Of a stretch of DNA of 64,000 nt, positions 56,009 to 64,000 are shown in pieces. Origin of the DNA: Geobacteraceae bacterium (lineage in GTDB: Bacteria; Desulfobacterota; Desulfuromonadia; Geobacterales; Pseudopelobacteraceae); the NCBI GenBank assembly GCA_013336525.1, contig JAAXTM010000006.1:62001-126000 (forward strand), written 5' to 3'. The notes under the pieces were generated by a model, which did no database searches, had not been told where the DNA came from, and was given only the letters and a program-made list of their open reading frames with translations. Positions within the stretch are counted from its first letter, which is position 1. Every line of letters begins with the position of its first letter. A program made the position numbers and the translations under genes.

Positions 56009-57367
56009 CTAACAGAATTGATTAGGAATTTTAGAGATGCAAAAGCGATACTTTCCTGAACTTTCCGACTGAATCGACTCAGTATACTCTATTGTGTGTC
56101 TCATTCTATCACCAAAACGTTCTAAAGCAAGTCGATTGATATCAGACTCCGTCTGCTCAGAAAAGCATTCCCCCTTCACAATCCTGAATATCAGGTAATC
56201 TATCTCTTCTTGAACAATCTGCATCTGCTTCACGCCAGGTAGATGCATGGCAAAATTTTCAGTGAGCGAAATCCCCGAAATATAATTACCATCAGGTGTC
56301 ACCACATAATCTGCCACACGACCTTCTAAAGAGTCCATAATCGGGTAGGTGCAGCCACAGTGGCAAGACGTTTTCGTCGAAGGCACGCCAACGTCACCGA
56401 CTTTATATCGAATAAATGGCATTCCATAATTGGTTAGATCAGTAACCACAATAGCCCCCGGTTCACCCGGAGGGACCGGTTTACCATCCCTTATAAATTC
56501 GACTAACAGAGTGTCGCAATTCAGGTGCATATTTCCTTCCGGACACTCACAGGCTATTAAACTTACCTCTTCGCACCCATAACGATTTGTCACCCGACAA
56601 CCAAAAACCTCCTCAATTGCCTGTCTTTCAAAATCGTGTAGAACCATACACGTGCTGATGATACCTCGCGGTTTTATTCCAGAAAGCCCTTTACTCTGCA
56701 TAAAACGGGCAAAAAGAAAGAGCGAATGAGCATGGCCGAAGAGAATAGCAGGAGGTTTTTTACACAGCGTTTGATGAAAACGACTCATCTCTTTCTCATC
56801 CATTTTGAGAGTGTCGAGATAATCGTACCGTGTCAGTAACAGGTTGCGAAGATACAATCGCCAGTTCAATTTATTATCCGGGTTCCCCCATATGGCACCC
56901 ACTCGCTCACCAATATCCCACCCCGCCCAACGGTCGTAGGTCATGGTAACAGCGCGCTTCCACTGTGAACTTTCCTCATCGACAAAGAATTCAAGCGAAA
57001 CACCAGTAGACCCGGAAGTTTTTCTTGGTATAAGCTGATTTTTTTGATAATTACGAGCAATCATTTGTTCAGAGTTGGAACGTATTTTATCTTTCGTGAG
57101 AATGGGAAAATTCAGAAAATCAGAAGTTTTTTTTATATTTTCTGGTCTGAATTGGTCCATATCAAAAATCAGCCTATAGAAACTGGTATTTTCATAGGCA
57201 TGCACAAGAAGCTTACTTAGGAGCTGCCATTGATCAGTCTGTACTAACTGCCGCTTACGATATTTTGCACCATTCAACTGTTGAAGATGTTGTAAATAAG
57301 GTGTACCTTCCTTGGCAGCCCAAAGCGGTGCTATTATGTTTCGGATAAATAAACTGCTAAGGCTCAT
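56009..57367 (-). CDS. CapK/phenylacetate-CoA ligase-like capsule biosynthesis protein
   Basis: 452 aa. AMP-binding motif KTSGSTGVSLEF, NRYGCEEVSLIACEC and YKVGDVGVPS. Belongs to the CapK branch of adenylate-forming enzymes found in polysaccharide loci, where the acyl or amino-acid substrate is usually unknown. Last gene of the glycan run. Confidence 0.85.
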   Translation of the reverse strand: MSLSSLFIRNIIAPLWAAKEGTPYLQHLQQLNGAKYRKRQLVQTDQWQLLSKLLVHAYENTSFYRLIFDMDQFRPENIKKTSDFLNFPILTKDKIRSNSEQMIARNYQKNQLIPRKTSGSTGVSLEFFVDEESSQWKRAVTMTYDRWAGWDIGERVGAIWGNPDNKLNWRLYLRNLLLTRYDYLDTLKMDEKEMSRFHQTLCKKPPAILFGHAHSLFLFARFMQSKGLSGIKPRGIISTCMVLHDFERQAIEEVFGCRVTNRYGCEEVSLIACECPEGNMHLNCDTLLVEFIRDGKPVPPGEPGAIVVTDLTNYGMPFIRYKVGDVGVPSTKTSCHCGCTYPIMDSLEGRVADYVVTPDGNYISGISLTENFAMHLPGVKQMQIVQEEIDYLIFRIVKGECFSEQTESDINRLALERFGDRMRHTIEYTESIQSESSGKYRFCISKIPNQFC

Positions 57368-57419
57368 TTGAGACCCTCAGTATATCTTGAATAATTGAGA
57401 ATGGTACTCGTGAATGCGG

Positions 57420-58529
57420 TCACAATAATACCTCTCTTAGATACAAATAGTTTAAAGTCGCTTCTGCCATAGACTTATTATTATCAAGTGTAGGCAGTTT
57501 CTCGCACAATATACTTAAAATGGATTGGATACTTTGTGATTCATAATTGATTATCTGGTTAGCACTGAGATTGATCATCTTACTAAATTCGATACATTTT
57601 TCATGGTAAGGCAGCATAAGTAATGGAACATTTAGTGAATATGCAAAAACTATAGAGTGAAGACGCATACCAATTAAACACCGCATTTTTTTAATTGTCA
57701 TAGCCATGTTGTTTAGATTGCCATCATATTCATAATAAAGAAGGCGATCTTTATATTCAGGCATCTGGCTAATTAGATTCTGACATAAAGCCCTATCGCC
57801 AACATCTTTATTTGAGTTAAAACAAAGTAATAAAATTTTTTGCGACACATTATTAGCCAATATTTCTTTTATTAGATTACAAACATAGTTATTCCGAGCG
57901 ACTTCTTTGTTTGTGTCTCCATTTGAATGCCGTTCAAAATTGCACAGCGAAAAACCAATTATGTCTTCGTTATAACTTTGCCTAACACAATTAATAATAT
58001 TAGGTTCACATGCTTTTGATATAAGCACGCCTAAGTCATTAGTTTTATGATAATTAATGTCTATATTCATACTTGATATTCTATCGTAGCTTGTAGAATC
58101 TCTAACTGTTAATAAGTCAAAGTATTTCAAAAGTTCTTTACATTCTAATTCAGCTGCTACGTTCTTAAATGGACCAATTGATACTCCAATACCACAAACA
58201 ATCTGCCTACCTTTTTTTTTAAAACAATTCTTCCAAAGATTAAGACTACCAAAAGTATGGAAATTAGACCCTCCACAAAACAGATTAAGGTCGAATTTGT
58301 TAGCAACCCTTTTATATCTGTATTCCCGGTATTTATACTCAAACCTATCTGGGATATATTTGGTATAAATTGGACTTACCCTGCCATATTCAGAAGTGAA
58401 TGCAGTATTTGAAGTTAGAGATAAAGATGTGTTTATTTTATATTCTTTAGTAGCCCATTGCGTTACTTTAACAAATGCATCATCACCTGCATTTGAATAT
58501 CCATAATATCCAACTAATAATGTTTTCAT
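57420..58529 (-). CDS. Polysaccharide pyruvyl transferase family protein
   Basis: 369 aa. Starts TLLVGYYGYSNAGDDAFVK, the family's N-terminal loop, and ends with a C-terminal half containing IGMRLHSIVFAYSLNVPLLML. Would add a pyruvate ketal (from phosphoenolpyruvate) to a sugar. AT-rich compared with its neighbours at 28-50 kb. ATG overlaps the GT2 stop by 4 bases. Confidence 0.88.
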   Translation of the reverse strand: MKTLLVGYYGYSNAGDDAFVKVTQWATKEYKINTSLSLTSNTAFTSEYGRVSPIYTKYIPDRFEYKYREYRYKRVANKFDLNLFCGGSNFHTFGSLNLWKNCFKKKGRQIVCGIGVSIGPFKNVAAELECKELLKYFDLLTVRDSTSYDRISSMNIDINYHKTNDLGVLISKACEPNIINCVRQSYNEDIIGFSLCNFERHSNGDTNKEVARNNYVCNLIKEILANNVSQKILLLCFNSNKDVGDRALCQNLISQMPEYKDRLLYYEYDGNLNNMAMTIKKMRCLIGMRLHSIVFAYSLNVPLLMLPYHEKCIEFSKMINLSANQIINYESQSIQSILSILCEKLPTLDNNKSMAEATLNYLYLREVLL

Positions 58530-59437
58530 TTAGCCACCTCTTTGCGACGCCCATTGATAATTAATAATAAAATTGAGCGAATAAGCATTACAATAGTTTC
58601 AATGCGGAAGGGATAAAGAATTGTTGACAGTGTAAAAAGCTTTAAAGCATTACCGATATCATCCTGATCATAATAATTATGAGCCATTGATTTATAAGTA
58701 TCCGCATAGAATTTAATGTAAGTCATTATACTTATTTGAGTAGAAATTTCGCTATTGCAGGTGTTTTTTGAAAAAACTATAAAAGCATGATAATACATTC
58801 TAAAATTATTTTTTGTCAGACTTCCTGGCGTTATCCTGTAGTAAACAAGTTTCTCATCTAAAAAAACAAACTTAAATTTGCTTGAAATGCGTATCCATAA
58901 ATCATAATCCTCAGACACCGTAAGTTTAGTATCAAAATATCCACACTGTTCAAAACATTCTTTTCTGACTAAAACAGATGAAAGGCAAATAAAGTTACTG
59001 ATCAGTATATTATTAAGAATATAACCTTCATAATGCTTTCTTTTATTGGTAGAAACAAACTGAGAATTCTTATCAATCAATTGCCTGTCTGTATAGCTAA
59101 CTCCAATACTCTCATCATTTTCAAGGGATCTAATTTGTTTACCAATTTTATTTGCAGCCCAGACATCATCTGAATCTATAAAAGCAATATAGTCACCTGT
59201 TGCTGCCAAAATTCCCGTATTGCGAGCACTTGATACTCCATGATTAGCTGTGTTGATAAGTTTTACTTTTTCATTGAATTTTGAAATAACTTTATCTGCA
59301 GAGTCATCGGTTGATCCATCATTTACAACTATTACTTCCATGTTATTATAATCTTGATTAAAAACTGAAGTAATAGTTTCTAATATAAAAACACTTGAAT
59401 TATACATTGGGATTATTACTGAGACTTTGCTACACAT
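58526..59437 (-). CDS. Glycosyltransferase family 2
   Basis: 303 aa. GT-A fold: VSVIIPMYNSSVFILETITS, VVNDGSTDDSADKV, and DSDD (DxD-like) in YIAFIDSDDVW; acceptor region SEDYDLWIRIS. Adds one sugar to the repeat unit. Low G+C like the pyruvyl transferase, suggesting the two were acquired together. Confidence 0.92.
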   Translation of the reverse strand: MCSKVSVIIPMYNSSVFILETITSVFNQDYNNMEVIVVNDGSTDDSADKVISKFNEKVKLINTANHGVSSARNTGILAATGDYIAFIDSDDVWAANKIGKQIRSLENDESIGVSYTDRQLIDKNSQFVSTNKRKHYEGYILNNILISNFICLSSVLVRKECFEQCGYFDTKLTVSEDYDLWIRISSKFKFVFLDEKLVYYRITPGSLTKNNFRMYYHAFIVFSKNTCNSEISTQISIMTYIKFYADTYKSMAHNYYDQDDIGNALKLFTLSTILYPFRIETIVMLIRSILLLIINGRRKEVAK

Positions 59438-59451
59438 ATATAGATCCTATA

Positions 59452-60984
59452 TTAAAGTACTTTTCCCTTATACATAGTGGCACTTCCCAACAACTTGTCT
59501 TTAAGAGCGTTTTTTATATGAGTTTCAATTGAGAAAGAATAAACGAAAATGATGTATATCAAAGCGCTAGCTATTGCTTTTATAAAAATAATTAAAAGAC
59601 CACTTGATTCATATAGTGCGTTCATAATATATAACGAAAATGTAAGCATAAATAAGGGAATCATTAATTTATACGTTGTGTTCATAAAATAATCTCGAAG
59701 TGTGATGTTTAACTTTCCGCATGCACAAACAAGATTATACAACGATCCTATAATCGTCGGTAATGTTGTCGCAACCGCAACGCCAGTGAGACCAAAGTAA
59801 ATGCCACCTACAATTCCGGCGATAACACTGACAATAGAAGTTACAAGCCATACTACAGCAGCCCGACCGTGGCTATCGGAGGCTGATATTAAGCCAAAAG
59901 CATTTGGAGATAATGCTTGGAAAGCTAAGCCAATTATTAGACTTATCAGAGTTCCGTAACCAGCAGCAGCTATATCACCACTAATCCAAGATGTCAGAAA
60001 GCTATTTCCTAAAAACAACAATAATATTGGCATAGCCGTTGTAATAATTTGGAGTGCAAGAGCAGAATTTATCCAGTTTTTTTTAAGAGTCTCGAAATCA
60101 CCTTTCGCTATTTGAGAACCAAAGTAAGGTGCCAACGGGAAACCAAGCGCTAATGAGAAACCGCGTGCATAATCAACTAATCGGTTTGGCATTACAAAGT
60201 AGACAATATACCCAAGACCAATAACATTGCCAATTATAAGCGGTACACTTTGATTTTGAAGACGTGAGGCAATAAGAATCGTAGCACTTTTAGCTCCAAA
60301 TGAAAAAAGTTCTTTCATTTTCGTTTTTGTCACAGCAAGAAGTGCAAAACCTGGAATTTCTTTATCAAAATGAACCGCTCCAGCAAACAATAACAATTGA
60401 ATTACTGTAAATATCGGCTCAAGTAGAGCAAGTGTAATAAGTCCTCTGCCGGGATAATGCAATAGTAGGTAATATGTCAGCGCAGAACGCATTATTACAA
60501 CCACAACCCTTACCGTATTTATGAAGTAATGGCGTTGCACCCCCATGAGGGTGGCAATAAAAACCTGCAATGGGAAAAGCATACCTGCATTTACTCCAAG
60601 TAACATAAACACAGTCCCAAGGCTTGCTATATCTTTTGTCTCTTTTCCGGCAATAATATTTGGCGAGTACCCTAAAAATGTAAAAAGTAATACTGAGATT
60701 GTACCTACAGCCGCAAAAAATGCAAGCGCAGTACTTATGGTCTGTTGCAGATCGTTACGATCCTGCTTCCCGTCCGCAATAGACACAAAACGAACTAAAG
60801 CAGGCCCAATACCTAAATCCAATATTCCCATATAACCAATTACACTCATTACTAGTTCCCATAAGCCATAGTCACGGTTACCAAGAGCTCTAATGATAAT
60901 TGGACTCATAATAAACGCGACTGCAATATTCATGAGGTAAAGTAAAGTACCAGACAATGAGTTTAAGATAAGTTTTTTACTCAA
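59452..60984 (-). CDS. Wzx-like oligosaccharide flippase
   Basis: 510 aa with about 12-14 membrane helices, N-terminal SGTLLYLMNIAVAFIMSPIIIRALG of the MATE/PST fold. Would flip lipid-linked repeat units. 14 bases from the GT2 gene. Confidence 0.9.
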   Translation of the reverse strand: MSKKLILNSLSGTLLYLMNIAVAFIMSPIIIRALGNRDYGLWELVMSVIGYMGILDLGIGPALVRFVSIADGKQDRNDLQQTISTALAFFAAVGTISVLLFTFLGYSPNIIAGKETKDIASLGTVFMLLGVNAGMLFPLQVFIATLMGVQRHYFINTVRVVVVIMRSALTYYLLLHYPGRGLITLALLEPIFTVIQLLLFAGAVHFDKEIPGFALLAVTKTKMKELFSFGAKSATILIASRLQNQSVPLIIGNVIGLGYIVYFVMPNRLVDYARGFSLALGFPLAPYFGSQIAKGDFETLKKNWINSALALQIITTAMPILLLFLGNSFLTSWISGDIAAAGYGTLISLIIGLAFQALSPNAFGLISASDSHGRAAVVWLVTSIVSVIAGIVGGIYFGLTGVAVATTLPTIIGSLYNLVCACGKLNITLRDYFMNTTYKLMIPLFMLTFSLYIMNALYESSGLLIIFIKAIASALIYIIFVYSFSIETHIKNALKDKLLGSATMYKGKVL

Positions 60985-61002
60985 ATGAATACCTTTAATG
61001 AA

Positions 61003-61075
61003 TCACCCCGCCGTAAGCAGCGGGGTATCTGTAACTTTAGTTGATTTTTGAATCGCCACAAGTGGCGGGGAATTG
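61003..61075. repeat. Double-hairpin repeat between wzy- and wzx-like genes
   Basis: CCCCGC...GCGGGG and CGCCAC-AAG-TGGCG stem-loops in 73 bases, in an otherwise A+T-rich gap of 125 bp. Could be a transcript processing site or a remnant of a transposon end; no transposase is nearby. Confidence 0.6.
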
Positions 61076-61109
61076 ACCCAAAGTGATTAAAATAATATAA
61101 ATGTCATTT

Positions 61110-62393
61110 TTATAAATCCTCTTCCATCGTAAGAGTCTCTTTACGAGTAGAGATAAAAGCAATCCCACCAGACCATGCTGCAACCCACAACCAGAGTGGT
61201 CGGTAAAAATTGTGACCTGCAAATCCAAGATTTAATAATATCAACACACAAATAATGTTCGCCCCTGCTAAAACATTTGGGAAACTTCGTTTTAATATTA
61301 ATTTTCTATTATTTACATTGCATTTTAAAATAGAGACAACATAGCAAACAAAAAGAAGTGCACCAATGTAACCAAACTCTCCAAGCACTTCTGCATAAAG
61401 ATTGTGAGCCTGTTCCGGAATGCCATCCAGATAGATGGAACGATAATCAACAAAATTTTTTCCACCGGCTCCGATCCCTGTTAATGGTGCCTTGTTTAAC
61501 ATTGCAAGTCCGGCCACAACTCCCTTCATTCTGCCATCAGCAGATGTATAGGCATTGGATGGTCCAGCTTCTTTGTCCCAGAGTGTACGAATTCTGTTCT
61601 GCTTCTCCTCTGGCATTACATTCCAAACAACTGAAACGGCAAGTACAGCCACAACAAAAATCGTCAATTTCCGCTTGCCCTTTTGTGCAAATATCCATAA
61701 CAAATTTAAAAAAATTAGAGCAACAAAAGATGACCGAGACCCAGTAAGAACAACACATAGCACCGCCAATGAAAAATATACGTAATAAAGCCTACGGATC
61801 CAGGAATTTATTTCGGCTTGAAGAAGTGCGTATACAAAGGGGAGTGAAAGTACAACGCTGGCGCCAAACGTATTAGGATCATTTGCAGCAATGTCAGCGC
61901 CAACCATACGCGAAATACCCATACGATAGATTTGCCGACCATTGTGGTATTCCCACAGAGAATGTATTACATAAAACATCATTGAAAATACAAAAAATTT
62001 AACGAGCATTTTGAGAGACTCTTCATCATCAATAACTGATAACATTAACATGTAAAGAAGGATCATCTTTCCGTATTCAATACCCTGATCAATTGCATAT
62101 CCAGTGTTATAAGCAAATGGTGCTAGAAGAAAGTGCATGACGAGAAGACCATACACCCATTTGTTCGTAGGTGAATAGACAATCTTGATCCTATGGTTTA
62201 AGTAAGCCACGATGATCATTACAATTGCAAAAACCCGTTCTATCGGCCACCCTTCCAAATATCTAACTGACTCCCATGGGCGTTCGATGACTAGAAAAAT
62301 ATAGATACAAACCATAATAAGAGTCGATGATTGCGACTTAATTGGTGAAGTGAGGTTATGTAATATTGCATTATTAGGCATCAACGTATCCAC
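61110..62393 (-). CDS. O-antigen ligase/polymerase-like protein (Wzy/WaaL)
   Basis: 427 aa, about ten membrane helices and a large periplasmic loop (about 265-325: TSADGRMKGVVAGLAMLNKA, PLTGIGAGGKNF) with the conserved GxGxGxF- and H-containing motif (EQAHNLYAEVLGEFG). Likely polymerises the exopolysaccharide. GTG start 62393; ATG 62381 possible. Confidence 0.87.
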   Translation of the reverse strand: MDTLMPNNAILHNLTSPIKSQSSTLIMVCIYIFLVIERPWESVRYLEGWPIERVFAIVMIIVAYLNHRIKIVYSPTNKWVYGLLVMHFLLAPFAYNTGYAIDQGIEYGKMILLYMLMLSVIDDEESLKMLVKFFVFSMMFYVIHSLWEYHNGRQIYRMGISRMVGADIAANDPNTFGASVVLSLPFVYALLQAEINSWIRRLYYVYFSLAVLCVVLTGSRSSFVALIFLNLLWIFAQKGKRKLTIFVVAVLAVSVVWNVMPEEKQNRIRTLWDKEAGPSNAYTSADGRMKGVVAGLAMLNKAPLTGIGAGGKNFVDYRSIYLDGIPEQAHNLYAEVLGEFGYIGALLFVCYVVSILKCNVNNRKLILKRSFPNVLAGANIICVLILLNLGFAGHNFYRPLWLWVAAWSGGIAFISTRKETLTMEEDL

Positions 62394-62447
62394 ATCTTCA
62401 AGTCCATATCCAAAGTTAGTTGTAATCCCGACTTCTACAACATCCGC

Positions 62448-63029
62448 CTACTCATTTAAACGACTGAAATTTTTGATCGCCTTTGCTGGATTACCTGCGA
62501 GTATTTCATAATCATTAGCTTTGCCTGTTACAACACTCCCAGCAGCCACAACATTCTGAATCGCTAAATCAGCCATAATAACCGCATTATTCCCAATCCA
62601 ACAGTTTTCACCAATATTAATTGTTAAGTAGACTCCTTCCTGATTTTGTATCGGCTTACCAATTTCCAAGAACCCATGTTGTTTTTTTCCGCTTAAGATT
62701 GAAACATGACTTGCTATCGTTGCGTGATCACCAATCTTTGCCATTCCAATAATGCAATATGCACCAATATAAACACCACGGCCAATCTCAACTTCTGGGT
62801 GAGCAAAAAAAGTCCCGAAACCAATATACCCTTCTAAAGGACAACTCTTAAGAGTCATACTGTAATATGCCACACGGAGATAGCTGCCTATTTTCCCTGG
62901 CACAAGAGAAAGTAATTGTCCTTGGCCGGCAAAAAGACCTTTGGAACGAGTCATAAGAAAAGGAATATACAACGGAGCCGTAAGAATCAGGCATATAGTG
63001 AAAACCAGCTTTTGAAAAAAAAATTTCAT
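62448..63029 (-). CDS. Hexapeptide-repeat acyltransferase
   Basis: 193 aa. N-terminal membrane helix, then left-handed beta-helix repeats (VEIGRGVYIGAYCIIGMAKI, TINIGENCWIGNNAVI, VVAAGSVVTGKA). Probably O- or N-acetylates a sugar at the membrane. Stop-start overlap of 4 bases with the upstream GT4. Confidence 0.88.
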   Translation of the reverse strand: MKFFFQKLVFTICLILTAPLYIPFLMTRSKGLFAGQGQLLSLVPGKIGSYLRVAYYSMTLKSCPLEGYIGFGTFFAHPEVEIGRGVYIGAYCIIGMAKIGDHATIASHVSILSGKKQHGFLEIGKPIQNQEGVYLTINIGENCWIGNNAVIMADLAIQNVVAAGSVVTGKANDYEILAGNPAKAIKNFSRLNE

Positions 63030-64000
63030 AGCTTCACCACTTGTTCATAGAACTGACTATAGCGCTGCATAATTGAAGGCAGGGAAAAGAGTTTATCAGC
63101 GTTTTCCCTGCTATTTAAACCAAATGATCTCATTTTTCCTGACGAGATTACGGATAAAATTTTATCTGCCATAGCATTAAAATCACCCGATTCTACGATA
63201 TAACCATTGATATCATCCACCACCGCTTCCCTTGCTCCACCAACATCAGTGCATACAACAGGCAAGCCAGCAGCCATGTACTCGATAATCGAATTAGAAA
63301 AGCTCTCTGAACTTGATGACAGTACGCCGATATCAATGCAGCTCAATATTTCGGGTATATCCATGCGTTCGCCCAAGAAACTTATACGGGCAGCAATTCC
63401 AAACTCTGTACAAAGTTGCTCCAAAAACAATCTTTCCGTCCCCTCCCCGACAACGACGAAACGAACCAATGGGCAACTTTCAGATATTATTTTTGCTGAC
63501 CTGATAAACATATCAATCGCCTTGACCGGTCTCAGGTTAGCTACAATCCCCACAATAATTGCTTCTGCAGGAAAGCCTATATTTTTTCTAAATGCTAAAC
63601 GCTGTTCGTCAATCCCCTTCCAGTAATGCACTATTTCAAGTGCATTATGTATAACTTCTATCCGATCTAAATTTATATTTTCTGTATTCGCCGCCCAAAG
63701 TCTGGTATTTTCCGAATTAGCTAAAAAACGTGTAACCCATTTGTTCAAAGTATTAAGAATCATAATTTCAAACTTGTTATGCCAGTATCCCTGGTTTCGG
63801 CGAGTTGAAATAATTGATTTTACTCCAGACAGCTTTCCAGAAATAACCCCAACTTTATTTCCCTCAACAAAATGTGTCTGTACAATGTCTATCTTCTGAT
63901 TTTTAAGGAAACTAATAAATTTATAAATGTTCAGATAACTTGAAGGTTTTGCAAATGAGGGCACTCCTATATCTACCAATTCACACTCATCGAAATCCTG
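63026..64000 (-). CDS. Glycosyltransferase family 4, 5' end outside the window
   Basis: At least 324 residues; the frame stays open to the right edge (seven codons before the track's TTG), so that TTG is not the real start. GT-B features: GIVANLRPVKAIDMFI, RFVVVGEGTERLFLEQL, and the E-x7-E region SSSSESFSNSIIEYMAAGLP. Adds a sugar from a UDP- or GDP-donor in the repeat unit. Confidence 0.9.
   Translation of the reverse strand, partial: QDFDECELVDIGVPSFAKPSSYLNIYKFISFLKNQKIDIVQTHFVEGNKVGVISGKLSGVKSIISTRRNQGYWHNKFEIMILNTLNKWVTRFLANSENTRLWAANTENINLDRIEVIHNALEIVHYWKGIDEQRLAFRKNIGFPAEAIIVGIVANLRPVKAIDMFIRSAKIISESCPLVRFVVVGEGTERLFLEQLCTEFGIAARISFLGERMDIPEILSCIDIGVLSSSSESFSNSIIEYMAAGLPVVCTDVGGAREAVVDDINGYIVESGDFNAMADKILSVISSGKMRSFGLNSRENADKLFSLPSIMQRYSQFYEQVVKL

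Overview
The window looks like chromosomal DNA of a Geobacteraceae-type deltaproteobacterium (Desulfuromonadales; Geobacter/Geotalea-like). This is inferred from gene content: a geopeptide-type radical-SAM RiPP locus, a small Rho_N/SAP-like protein typical of Geobacter, an AhbC/AhbD-type heme radical SAM enzyme, many c-di-GMP proteins, sigma-54 promoters, PrsK/PrsR with an exosortase and PEP-CTERM proteins, and GEMM riboswitches in front of surface-protein genes. No 16S gene is present, so the species is not assigned.

Layout. 1-9.0 kb: the 5' end of dapA, a membrane diguanylate cyclase, tag, trmB, a DUF4212/sodium-solute symporter/nucleotidyltransferase-like operon, a TIM-barrel epimerase-like gene, tonB and cobyrinate a,c-diamide synthase. 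9.1-17.3 kb: HDOD gene, ligA, a TonB-dependent receptor with a periplasmic binding protein, and divergent from these a 33-aa Cys-containing peptide, a radical SAM/SPASM maturase and an HD hydrolase. The peptide was missing from the ORF track. 17.3-27.3 kb: Lon-like protease, bacteriohemerythrin, a 59-aa Rho_N/SAP-like protein (also missing from the track), purC, ppiD, AhbD-like radical SAM, tRNA-Phe, and a TetR gene (probably leaderless) with acrylyl-CoA reductase and crotonase. 28-33 kb: a response-regulator diguanylate cyclase behind a sigma-54 promoter and a large hybrid histidine kinase.

33-56 kb is a cell-surface and extracellular-matrix island. It holds a PilZ protein, an exosortase-associated CPBP protease, two PEP-CTERM proteins, PrsR, PrsK, two UDP-sugar genes (TviB/TviC-like), a Crp-like regulator, two dockerin-bearing secreted or anchored proteins, a beta-helix protein, EpsI, exosortase and an EEP-family protein. 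Two regulatory layers can be read from the DNA. (i) A shared 16-bp box (GTCGAWAWWCTTTACA) lies upstream of a -24/-12 promoter at three genes: pilZ and both PEP-CTERM genes. It is a good candidate PrsR/sigma-54 regulon. (ii) Three GEMM-I cyclic-dinucleotide riboswitches, each followed by an intrinsic terminator, precede the two dockerin genes and the beta-helix gene. Two look like the A20 (cGAMP-type) class and one like the G20 (c-di-GMP) class. Two of the three also have a TGTGA-N6-TCAC(A/T) Crp-type site. The island also carries two toxin-antitoxin pairs (FitAB/VapBC and CcdAB), a mosaic family of intergenic repeats, and a 7-bp VNTR.

56-64 kb is a tightly packed minus-strand polysaccharide operon: CapK-like ligase, pyruvyl transferase, GT2, flippase, Wzy-like polymerase, hexapeptide acyltransferase and GT4. 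It continues beyond the window. Together the right half appears to make an exopolysaccharide matrix and the proteins sorted to or displayed in it, under sigma-54, Crp and cyclic-dinucleotide control. All function calls come from reading motifs and family resemblance; no database search was run.
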